NCBI GenBank assembly: GCA_963580245.1
Contig: CAUZJO010000001.1
Coordinates: 76,206-140,205, forward strand
DNA: 64,000 nt
Direction: 5' to 3'
DNA from: CAUZJO01 sp963580245
Lineage (GTDB): Bacteria; Sumerlaeota; Sumerlaeia; MVZB01
A model generated the notes under the pieces. The model did not search any database. It worked only from the letters and a program-made list of their open reading frames with translations, and was not told the origin of the DNA. Made by a program: the position numbers and the translations under genes. Of this stretch, positions 47,621-56,524 are shown one piece after another. Within the stretch, counting starts at the first letter, position 1. The number at the start of each line of letters is the position of its first letter.

Positions 47621-47775
47621 TATAGCACTTATCCCCATTATGCCAGCGGATCGCACGTTTTTATTTGGCTGGGTTTCTCGCCTGGCGCGGAGGCGCCGTG
47701 CCGTCTTAGCATCCTGGGAGAGAGTCGGCCTCCCGAGCACCGCCGGCGTGACGGTCCGCATTCCCGCAAGAGCCC

Positions 47776-48999
47776 ATGGGATCACCCCATCCACAGCCTC
47801 CACAGCATGACGGGCCAGGGTCCGCGCCCCGGTCGATTCTGCACGTCGATATGGACGCCTTTTTCGCCGCCGTCGAGATGCTCGATCGGCCCGAGCTGCG
47901 AGGCAAGGCGATCATCGTGGGTGGGCTGCCCGAGGAGCGGGGCGTGGTGGCGACGGCCTCCTACGAGGCGCGGCAATTCGGCGTGCACAGCGCGATGAGT
48001 TCGCACCAGGCGTACCGGCTCTGCCCCCGCGCGATTTTCGTCAAGCCGCGCGGCACCCGCTACGCCGAGATCTCGCGCCAAGTATTCCAGATCTTCGAGG
48101 ATTTCACGCCGATCACGGAGAAGGTCTCGATCGACGAAGCGTTCCTGGACGTGACGGGGAGCTTTGGGCTGTTTGGTTCGCCCGAGGCGATCGGGCACGA
48201 GATCAAGCGACGGATCCTCGAGGAATTGGGTTTGGTGGCCTCGGTCGGCGTGGCGCCGAACAAGTTCCTGGCCAAGCTGGCCAGCGACCTGGAGAAGCCC
48301 GACGGGTTCGTCGTCATCCGCGCCGGAGAGGCCAAGGTCCTCTTGGCCGGCCTGCCGATCGGCAAGCTGTGGGGCGTGGGCAAGGTCACGCGCGGCAAAC
48401 TGGAGCGACTGGGCATTCGGCGCATCGGCGACCTGCGGGCGATCCCGCCTCAGGACCTGGAACGTCATCTCGGCTCGCAGGCGCGGACCCTGCTCGACCT
48501 GGCCCGGGGGATCGACGATCGGCCGGTGGTGGTGGATGCGGAGGCCAAATCGATCGGCGCGGAAACGACCTTCGTGCGTGATATCGCGGGCCGTCGGCAG
48601 CTTCACGAACACCTCGACCGCCTGGTTGAGCGAGTCGCCCGGCGGCTGCGCGACAAGGGCCGGCGCGCGCGAACGATCCACCTCAAGGCCCGCTACGCCG
48701 ATTTCACGACCGTCACGCGGGCACACACGCTCCCCAGTCCCACCGCCCTCACCTCGGTCATCCGCGACACCGCGCGCGAACTCCTGGACCGCAAGCTGGG
48801 CCGGGCCGACCGGCCGCTGCGCCTGCTGGGGGTCTCGGCGAGCAACCTGAAGCGGGCCGACGAGGGGCAACTCGAACTGTTTCCCGATGGACGGGAAGAG
48901 AAGGCCGAACGGGTTGACCATCTGATCGATGATCTGCAGGACAAGTACGGCGAGCAAAAGATTCATCGCGGCAAGGGGTCGAGAGATCGAACGGCTTGA
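47776..48999 (+). CDS. dinB: DNA polymerase IV (Y family)
   Basis: Error-prone translesion polymerase. 407 residues: palm motif ILHVDMDAFFAAVE with the first metal Asp, YEARQFGVHSAM, KVSIDEAFLDVTG with the catalytic Asp-Glu pair, SVGVAPNKFLAKLASDLEKP, a helix-hairpin-helix thumb (LWGVGKVTRGKLERLGI), and a little-finger domain. The C-terminal EGQLELFPD contains a QLxLF-type sliding clamp binding motif. About 155 bases separate its start from the upstream terminator, so it should have its own promoter; no LexA-type box was identified. Confidence 0.96.
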   Translation: MGSPHPQPPQHDGPGSAPRSILHVDMDAFFAAVEMLDRPELRGKAIIVGGLPEERGVVATASYEARQFGVHSAMSSHQAYRLCPRAIFVKPRGTRYAEISRQVFQIFEDFTPITEKVSIDEAFLDVTGSFGLFGSPEAIGHEIKRRILEELGLVASVGVAPNKFLAKLASDLEKPDGFVVIRAGEAKVLLAGLPIGKLWGVGKVTRGKLERLGIRRIGDLRAIPPQDLERHLGSQARTLLDLARGIDDRPVVVDAEAKSIGAETTFVRDIAGRRQLHEHLDRLVERVARRLRDKGRRARTIHLKARYADFTTVTRAHTLPSPTALTSVIRDTARELLDRKLGRADRPLRLLGVSASNLKRADEGQLELFPDGREEKAERVDHLIDDLQDKYGEQKIHRGKGSRDRTA

Positions 49000-49213
49000 G
49001 GAGACGCCCGCTTTTCATAACCGTCCCTTCAACTATCCCGCTCTTGAATCAATCCGAGTTTTGTTTGAGAGTACTCGGGGGCGCGCAAGTGGACATTCAT
49101 ATTGCGGCCGGCATCATTGCCACCATATGATGAAAGTGGGTTGGATGATGGTCAAATAGGCTGATGCGAACTTCGATCATCAGCCAGCGACCGCGAATAA
49201 TTTGGAGTCCGTC

Positions 49214-49441
49214 GTGTTTGAACGAGAAACTCAGACCTATCAGGACCACTTGGAAAAGTTGCTCGCCAAGGAGGGTAAATATGTCTTGATCAAGGGCGAA
49301 GATATTATCGATACGTTCGATACATACAAAGATGCCCTCAAGGTTGCGTATGACCGTTTCGGACTGGAGAGCGACTTCCTCGTCAAACAGATCAGCGCCA
49401 GCGAGCAGATCGTTCATTTTAGTCGTGATATTCAGTCCTGA
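49214..49441 (+). CDS. DUF5678-like small protein
   Basis: 75 residues from GTG 49214, with GGAG at 49204-49207; TTG 49202 is also possible. The core LLAKEGKYVLIKGEDIIDTFDTYKDALKVAYDRFG fits the short DUF5678-type domain, a small beta-beta-alpha unit of unknown function, followed by FLVKQISASEQIVHFSRD. Its TGA overlaps the ATG of the next gene (TGATG at 49439-49443), a sign of tight coupling with the retropepsin-like protein. Confidence 0.7.
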   Translation: MFERETQTYQDHLEKLLAKEGKYVLIKGEDIIDTFDTYKDALKVAYDRFGLESDFLVKQISASEQIVHFSRDIQS

Positions 49442-49884
49442 TGCCCCACATGACCGATAAATTGTCCCGCTTGGGTGCCATTGCGGACTTTGAGATTTCC
49501 GTTAGTAGGCCAAGACGGGATGCCCTCGTCAGGGCGGGTAAACCGCTGCCCACGGGGCACGTGATCCGAGGTCTGATCGATACGGGAGCCAGTCGAACAT
49601 GCGTTGATTCGTGCGTACTTGCGGACCTTGATCTCAAACCGACGGGTGTGGTCTCCATCCGAACGCCGTCCACCGGTAAGTCGGCGCACCAGGCGAAGGA
49701 ATTCGACGTGAGCATTACGTTGCTCCATCCCAAGGCGTCAAGCAATATTCTTACGTTACCGGTCATCGAATCGGACTTGGATGATGGGGCCTATGGCTAC
49801 CAGGTGCTTGTGGGGCGTGATATTCTCGGTATGTGCTTGTTTATCTACGATGGCCCCTCAGCGAGTTTTACTCTGTCCTTCTGA
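49441..49884 (+). CDS. Retropepsin-like aspartic protease
   Basis: 147 residues, half the size of a pepsin, as expected for a protease that works as a dimer. The catalytic signature GLIDTGASRTCVD (DTGA) lies near residue 47, and the later hydrophobic LVGRDILGMCLFIYDG matches the conserved retropepsin C-terminal (I/L)(I/L)GRD segment. No signal peptide, so it acts in the cytoplasm. Substrate unknown; the coupled DUF5678-like protein could be substrate, inhibitor or adaptor. Confidence 0.82.
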   Translation: MPHMTDKLSRLGAIADFEISVSRPRRDALVRAGKPLPTGHVIRGLIDTGASRTCVDSCVLADLDLKPTGVVSIRTPSTGKSAHQAKEFDVSITLLHPKASSNILTLPVIESDLDDGAYGYQVLVGRDILGMCLFIYDGPSASFTLSF

Positions 49885-50008
49885 CCTCAGTCTCTCCCAT
49901 CCAGAACCCGCCGCGACGAATGAGCCTATTGCGCTCTTGGGGTGTTCTTTCTATGGTGTGGGTCGCTGGAAAGACCCCATGGTGGGGTATATTCGTGAAG
50001 GGACCGAA

Positions 50009-51349
50009 ATGTTGGCTGAGACGGCCTTAGATCACCTAAGCGAAGAGGCCCGCGCAATCTTTATGGCGGCGGTCCGGGGGGTTGAGCCGGGTCGATTGAT
50101 GGCGGGGCTGGATTGGGCCGATCTGGCGGGTCGGCCGGTTGACGCGTTTGAACGGGTCCGGGTGATCGGCGCCGGCAAGGCGGGCATTCCGATGGCCCGC
50201 GCGGCTGAAGATGCCCTGGGGGGGCGCATCGCGGGTGGGGTGGTTGTCGTCCCGCATGGCTATCGCGCGACGCTACCGGCCGGATTGGCCCCGCCGGACA
50301 CGATCGAGGTGGTCGAGGCCGGCCATCCGCTTCCCGACGCGCAGGGCGTGGAGGCGGCGCGGCGGTGTTTGACGCTGGCCGAGGGCTGCGGGCCCGCCGA
50401 GTTGCTCCTGGTGCTGATTTCGGGCGGCGGGTCGGCGTTGTGGCTGGCGTTCGCGGGCGGGATCCCGCTCGAAGACGCCCAGGCGGCGTTCGGGCTGCTC
50501 CTGCGTAGTGGGGCGACGATCCATGAGTTCAACACCGTTCGCAAGCATCTGTCGCGCATCGGCGGCGGCCAGTTGGCCAAGGTGGCGGGGGGCGCGGGGG
50601 CGGTGGTCGGGTTGGTCATTTCCGACGTCATCGGGGACAGCCTCAGCTCGATCGCGAGCGGCCCGCTCGTGCCCGATCCCACCACTTTCGGCGATGCAGA
50701 GGACGTGCTGCGGCGCCATGACCTGATCGACAAGCTGCCCGCCTCGGTCCTCAGGCGAATCGAGGACGGGGTGTCCAATCCCGACCTGGAGACACCCAAA
50801 CCCGGATTGCCCTTGTTTGAAGGCGTCCGAACGCACCTGCTTGCCGGCAACCGGCAGGCACTGGAGGCGGCCGTCGCCGAGGCCCGACGCCGCGGATTCC
50901 ACGCGCGCGTCTTGACCGAGGACCTCCAAGGCGAGGCGCGCGAGGTCGGCGAACACCTGGTGGCGATCGCCGCTCAAGACGACACCCCGCGGCCGAGTTG
51001 CCTGCTGTGGGGCGGCGAGACGACGGTGACGGTGAAGGGCCGGGGCAGGGGAGGTCGCAATCAGGAAGTGGTGCTGGGGGCGGCCCGCGCGATGCGAGGG
51101 TTGGAGCAGTGGATGCTGGTCCTCAGCGGTGGGACCGACGGGATCGACGGCCCCACCGACGCGGCCGGCGCCTGGGCTTCGCCGGCGACCGCGCGGGGGG
51201 CCGAGGCCGCGGGCCTGTCCATGGACGACGCCCTCGCCGACAACGACGCCTACCCCTTTTTTGAACGTCTCGGTCAGCTAATCAAAACAGGCCCGACTCA
51301 CACGAACGTGATGGACGTCATGATTGTGCTGCGCGGCGAGAAGGGCTGA
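50009..51349 (+). CDS. Glycerate 2-kinase (MOFRL/GckA type)
   Basis: Phosphorylates D-glycerate to 2-phosphoglycerate with ATP. 446 residues from ATG 50009, with GAAGGG at 49997-50002; the longer frame to 49781 overlaps the protease gene and is rejected. Seen: RVIGAGKAGIPMARAAE, VVEAGHPLPDAQG, LVLISGGGSALW, VRKHLSRIGGGQLAK, ISDVIGDSLSSIASGPLVPD and the MOFRL tail GGETTVTVKGRGRGGRNQE and GTDGIDGPTDAAGA. Substrate specificity for glycerate is the family norm. Confidence 0.93.
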   Translation: MLAETALDHLSEEARAIFMAAVRGVEPGRLMAGLDWADLAGRPVDAFERVRVIGAGKAGIPMARAAEDALGGRIAGGVVVVPHGYRATLPAGLAPPDTIEVVEAGHPLPDAQGVEAARRCLTLAEGCGPAELLLVLISGGGSALWLAFAGGIPLEDAQAAFGLLLRSGATIHEFNTVRKHLSRIGGGQLAKVAGGAGAVVGLVISDVIGDSLSSIASGPLVPDPTTFGDAEDVLRRHDLIDKLPASVLRRIEDGVSNPDLETPKPGLPLFEGVRTHLLAGNRQALEAAVAEARRRGFHARVLTEDLQGEAREVGEHLVAIAAQDDTPRPSCLLWGGETTVTVKGRGRGGRNQEVVLGAARAMRGLEQWMLVLSGGTDGIDGPTDAAGAWASPATARGAEAAGLSMDDALADNDAYPFFERLGQLIKTGPTHTNVMDVMIVLRGEKG

Positions 51350-51535
51350 AGCGATGCCGGGTTCGCATAGAACGGCCGTGATGTCGCCGTGGAGGGGATT
51401 GGAGAACGGCAAGGGCATGACAGCGCTCGACGCCGGCGCGGGGAAAGGGCACGGTGCCCGCGACGATCGGATGAAGGCCGATGATCGGGCCCCGGCACGG
51501 AAAACGCCGAAGGGCTGGAATGGGTTGTTGATTTC

Positions 51536-52645
51536 ATGACGCACGACTATGTCATCGTCGGGGCCGGGCTTTTCGGCGCGGTCTTCGCCCAGCAGTTGCG
51601 AGAGCACGGCAAACGGGCGTTGGTCCTGGACAAGCGCGATCACATCGGCGGCAACTGTTACTCCCACGACCATGAAGACACCAACATCACCATCCACAAA
51701 TACGGCACCCACATCTTCCACACCAACAACGACCAGGTGTGGCGCTACATCAATCGCTTTACCGAGTTCAATCGCTATCAACACCGCGTTCTGACGACGC
51801 ATCGCGACCGTGTTTACGCGATGCCGATCAACCTGGGAACGATCAATCAGTTCTACGGGCTCAACCTCAAGCCGGGCGAGGTGGAGGCCTTCATCGCGTC
51901 CAAGCGCGAAGGGATCAGCCATCCGCGCAACCTGGAGGAGAAAGCCATCAGCCTCATCGGGCGCGACCTCTACGAGGCGTTCATCAAGGGCTACACGATG
52001 AAGCAATGGGATTGCGACCCCAAGGAGCTACCGGCCAACATCATCACGCGCCTGCCGGTGCGCGAGTCTTATTATGATTCCTATTTCAACGACCGCTATC
52101 AGGGCATTCCGATTGGCGGGTACACGCCGATCTTCAAGCGGTTGTTCGAGGGGATCGACGTGGAGTTGGGGGTCGACTTCTTTGAAGACCCCGATCACTG
52201 GCGGTGCCGCGCGCGACGGATCATCTACACCGGGCCGATCGACCGCTATTTCGATTATCAATTCGGCCGGCTCGGTTGGCGCAGCGTGCGCTTCGACCCC
52301 GAACGACTGGCCATCGAGGACTTCCAGGGCACGAGCGTGATGAACTACGCCGACCTCGACGCGTCCCACACGCGCATCCACGAACCCAAACACCTGCACC
52401 GCGAAAAGACCCACACGCCCAACACGACCGTCATCATCCGCGAGTACGCGCAGACCAACAACGACCAGCCCTACTACCCCGTCAATTCCGAAGCCGACAA
52501 AAAGATCCTCGCCCAATACGCGGCATTGCAGGCCGAGGAGCGCGGCGTGATCTTCGGCGGCCGGTTGGCGGAGTATAAGTATTACGACATGCACCAGGTC
52601 ATCGGCTCGGCGCTGAGCAAAGCGGCCAAAGAGCTGAGTCGCTGA
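51536..52645 (+). CDS. glf: UDP-galactopyranose mutase
   Basis: FAD enzyme that interconverts UDP-galactopyranose and UDP-galactofuranose for cell-surface glycans. 369 residues: dinucleotide site DYVIVGAGLFGAVFAQQL, DKRDHIGGNCYSH, the substrate-loop region HKYGTHIFHTNN, KGYTMKQWDCDPKELP, and YFNDRYQGIPIGGYTPIFKRL; the C-terminal GGRLAEYKYYDMHQVIG carries FAD contacts. Complete. Neighbouring sugar epimerase is on the other strand. No galactofuranosyl transferase could be told apart among the GT2 genes of the window. Confidence 0.96.
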   Translation: MTHDYVIVGAGLFGAVFAQQLREHGKRALVLDKRDHIGGNCYSHDHEDTNITIHKYGTHIFHTNNDQVWRYINRFTEFNRYQHRVLTTHRDRVYAMPINLGTINQFYGLNLKPGEVEAFIASKREGISHPRNLEEKAISLIGRDLYEAFIKGYTMKQWDCDPKELPANIITRLPVRESYYDSYFNDRYQGIPIGGYTPIFKRLFEGIDVELGVDFFEDPDHWRCRARRIIYTGPIDRYFDYQFGRLGWRSVRFDPERLAIEDFQGTSVMNYADLDASHTRIHEPKHLHREKTHTPNTTVIIREYAQTNNDQPYYPVNSEADKKILAQYAALQAEERGVIFGGRLAEYKYYDMHQVIGSALSKAAKELSR

Positions 52646-52689
52646 GGACGGAATCGCGGCGCCGTCAGGCAAGACCGGCAAACCGTGGA

Positions 52690-53652
<963 letters not shown>

Positions 53653-53712
53653 TGTGATGATTCTACTGGATACGGCGGGTAAGCAAAGGGAATAAGAGAC
53701 AGCAACGGCGGG

Positions 53713-55071
53713 TCACACCAATTCGTGGACCGGGGCGCCGGTTTTGTCGCCGGTGGAGTTGGCAATCTTGATGGGGCGGCCGATGGGATGCATGTATTCC
53801 TTGGTCCAATCGATGCCGAAGGCTTTGTAGAGGGTCGCGTAGAGGTCGCCGATGGTGACCATGCGGTCGGCGACGTAGGCGCCGCGCTCGTCGCTGGCGC
53901 CGATGACCTGGCCCCCGCGGATGCCGCCGCCGGCGAGCGCAACGGTCCAGCATTCGGGCCAGTGATCGCGCCCCTGGCCGACGTTCACGTCGGCGGTGCG
54001 GCCGAACTCGCCCATCATCAGGACGACCGTGGACTCCAGCATTCCGCGCTCCTCGAGGTCATCGAGCAGGGCTGTGATCGTGCGGTCGAACTGCGGGCCG
54101 AGCGACTCGCGCATTTTCTTGTCGTTGAAATCATGCGTGTCCCAACCGACCTTCGTAAACCCGTTGGCCGTGACGAACCGGCTGCCCGCCTCGACCAGCC
54201 GGCGCGCAAGCAGGATGCTCTGGCCGGCCTCGTCGCGCCCGTAGGCGTCCCGGGTCTTATCCGATTCCTTGGATAGGTCAAACGCCTCGCGCGCGTTGGG
54301 CGAGGTGATCATGTTCCAGGCCTGTTCGGTGAAGCGGTCCATCTTGGCGAACTTGGCGGCCTCGACCTTCTCGCGATAGAACTGGTCCACCATCTTGAGA
54401 AACGAACGGCGGCCCGCGATGCGCTCGGGCGACAGATGGACCGGCACGCTCAGGTCGGGCATGTCGTAAGCCGCGAGGACGTCCTCGCCCATCGACGAGC
54501 CGGAGCTGGGCTTGGGGACGAACATCGGGTCGTTTTCGGGCGCGATGATGTGGCCGCGGAACGCGTCGTTATAGCGATGATCCATCTCGGGGATCATCAG
54601 GTGGGGCGGGACGTTGTTGCGCGCGCCCATCTCGTTGGTGATGATCGAGCCGAAACTGGGGAACTTCATCGCGGGGTTCGGGCTGTGGCCGGTGACGGCG
54701 AAGTGCGTGGCCTGCAAGTGGTTGTTTTCCTTGGAGTGCATCGAGCGGATCAGCGCGATCCTGTCCATCCGCTGCGCCAAGGTGGGGAACAACTCCGAAA
54801 TCTGGATGCCGGGGACGTTGGTGGAGATGGGCCTGAACGAGCTGCTGGGCTTGGGGTCCCAGGTGTCCATCTGGCTTTGGCCGCCCTCGAGCCAGATCAG
54901 GATGCAGGCCTGCGCCTTGGCCTTTCGGACCGATTCTTCGGCGGCCAGGGCGTGTTGCAGCCGCAGGACTTGAGGCAAGCCGATGCCCAGGAAGCCGAGC
55001 GAGCCGACGCGCAGGAAGTCCCGCCGCTTGAAATGGCCACCCGAGCAAGTTTTTGCGAGCTTCAGCGACAT
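53713..55071 (-). CDS. DUF1501 protein, Tat-exported
   Basis: 452 residues. The N terminus has a twin-arginine signal (KRRDFLRVGSLGFLG) and ALAAEE cleavage region. The body is the DUF1501 sulfatase-like fold common in planctomycetes: ACILIWLEGGQSQMDTWDPKP, RFVTANGFTKVGWDTHDFND, VVLMMGEFGRTADVNVGQGRDHWPE and IGASDERGAYVADR. Activity of the family is not established; an alkaline-phosphatase-like role is often suggested. It is the last gene of the minus-strand PSD1 group, 19 bases after a paralogue. Confidence 0.93.
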   Translation of the reverse strand: MSLKLAKTCSGGHFKRRDFLRVGSLGFLGIGLPQVLRLQHALAAEESVRKAKAQACILIWLEGGQSQMDTWDPKPSSSFRPISTNVPGIQISELFPTLAQRMDRIALIRSMHSKENNHLQATHFAVTGHSPNPAMKFPSFGSIITNEMGARNNVPPHLMIPEMDHRYNDAFRGHIIAPENDPMFVPKPSSGSSMGEDVLAAYDMPDLSVPVHLSPERIAGRRSFLKMVDQFYREKVEAAKFAKMDRFTEQAWNMITSPNAREAFDLSKESDKTRDAYGRDEAGQSILLARRLVEAGSRFVTANGFTKVGWDTHDFNDKKMRESLGPQFDRTITALLDDLEERGMLESTVVLMMGEFGRTADVNVGQGRDHWPECWTVALAGGGIRGGQVIGASDERGAYVADRMVTIGDLYATLYKAFGIDWTKEYMHPIGRPIKIANSTGDKTGAPVHELV

Positions 55072-55090
55072 GCAGACTCCTACTGGAGAA

Positions 55091-56455
55091 TCATACCAGT
55101 TCCTCGAGCGGGACGCCAGTCTTGTCCTCGAGCGAGTTGGCGATCTTGATCGGCCGGCCGATGGGGTGCATGTATTCCTTGGTCCAGTCGATCCCGAAGG
55201 CCTTGTAGACGGTCGCGAACACGTCGCCCATCGAGACCATCCGTTCGGCGACGTAGGCGCCGCGCTCGTCGCTGGCGCCGATGACCTGGCCGCCCCGGAT
55301 GCCGCCGCCGGCGAGGACCCCCGTCCAGCATTCGGGCCAGTGGTCGCGCCCGCCCCCTATATTGATATCGGCGGTCCGGCCGAATTCGCCAAGGACGACG
55401 ATCAGCGTTGAATCGAGCAAGCCGCGCTGTTCGAGGTCGTCGAGCAACGTCGAGAGCGACTGGTCGAACGTCGGGCACAGCTCATCGCGCATCTTCGCGT
55501 CGTTGCCGTCGTGCGTGTCCCATGCCTGACCGGCGTAGCCGCCCGCGGTCACGAACCGGCTACCGGCCTCGACCAGCCGGCGCGCCAGCAGCATCGCCTG
55601 ACCGGGTGGGTTGAGGCCATAAGCCTCTTTGGTCTTGTCCGATTCCTCGGAGAGATCGAACGCCTCGCGCACGGCCGGCGCGGTGATCATGTTGAACGCC
55701 TGTTCGGTGAAGGTGTCCATGTTGCCGAACTCGGCGACCTCGACTTTGCGGCGATAATGATGCTCAACCAGGTCGAGGAACCCGAGCCGATCATGGACCC
55801 GCCGGCGCGTGAGATGATTGGGCAGGCTCAAATCCGCCATTCGGTATTCCTTGAGCGCGTTGCCCTGCTTGAAGGGGGCCCCGGCGTGCGGGTCGTCGAG
55901 GATGAGGGGGTCGTTCTCGGCGCCGAGGAAGTGGGCCTTGAAGAACTCGTCGTAGAATTTGCCCTTGGGCATGCCCGGGACCATCACGTGGGGCGGCAGG
56001 CCGTTGCGAATCCCCATCTCCTTGGTGATGATCGAACCGAAACCGGGGAACTTCATGGCCGGGTTCTGGTTGTGTCCGGTCGCGACGTAATGGCTCCCCA
56101 CGCCGTGATTGTTGCCCTGGGTGTGCAGCGAGCGGATGAGCGCCAGTTTGTCCATGCGCCGGGCGAGCTTGGGCAGTAGTTCGGTGATCTGGATGCCGGG
56201 GACGTTGGTCGAGATCGGCTTGAACGAGCTGTTCGGCTTGGGGTCGAACGTGTCCATCTGGCTTGGACCGCCGTCGAGCCAGATCAGGATGCAGGACTGG
56301 GCCTTGGCTTCGCGAACGGCGTCGCCCGCGGCCAGGGCGTGCTTGGCGCTCAGGAAATCGGTGAGGCCCATCCCGAGGAACGTGAGCGACCCCACGCGCA
56401 GGAAATCCCGCCGTCCCATGTGACCGCCCGTGCATCCGGTGCATTTCTTATTCAT
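55091..56455 (-). CDS. DUF1501 protein, Tat-exported (paralogue)
   Basis: 454 residues from ATG 56455, with GAAGG 5 bases upstream; GTG 56467 is the other candidate. Tat signal GRRDFLRVGSLTFLG with a KCTGCTGG lead, then the same DUF1501 landmarks as its neighbour: ILIWLDGGPSQMDTFDPKP, AWDTHDGNDAKM, VVLGEFGRTADINIGGGRDHWPE, GASDERGAYVAERM. It is 69 bases after the PSD1 cytochrome gene, consistent with the usual planctomycete pairing in which both are exported and act together on polysaccharide or another polymer. Confidence 0.93.
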   Translation of the reverse strand: MNKKCTGCTGGHMGRRDFLRVGSLTFLGMGLTDFLSAKHALAAGDAVREAKAQSCILIWLDGGPSQMDTFDPKPNSSFKPISTNVPGIQITELLPKLARRMDKLALIRSLHTQGNNHGVGSHYVATGHNQNPAMKFPGFGSIITKEMGIRNGLPPHVMVPGMPKGKFYDEFFKAHFLGAENDPLILDDPHAGAPFKQGNALKEYRMADLSLPNHLTRRRVHDRLGFLDLVEHHYRRKVEVAEFGNMDTFTEQAFNMITAPAVREAFDLSEESDKTKEAYGLNPPGQAMLLARRLVEAGSRFVTAGGYAGQAWDTHDGNDAKMRDELCPTFDQSLSTLLDDLEQRGLLDSTLIVVLGEFGRTADINIGGGRDHWPECWTGVLAGGGIRGGQVIGASDERGAYVAERMVSMGDVFATVYKAFGIDWTKEYMHPIGRPIKIANSLEDKTGVPLEELV

Positions 56456-56524
56456 GCGGACCTTCACCCCGTCGACCGGGTCTCGTCGTGTTATAAGCCG
56501 GAAGGCCCCCGGAAATCCAGCCGC

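Noticed and set aside
51355..51539. Possible 61-residue gene overlapping the glf start by ATGA
   Set aside because: Coupling is tempting, but there is no ribosome site and the product (GAGKGHGARDDRMKADD) resembles random GC-rich translation.
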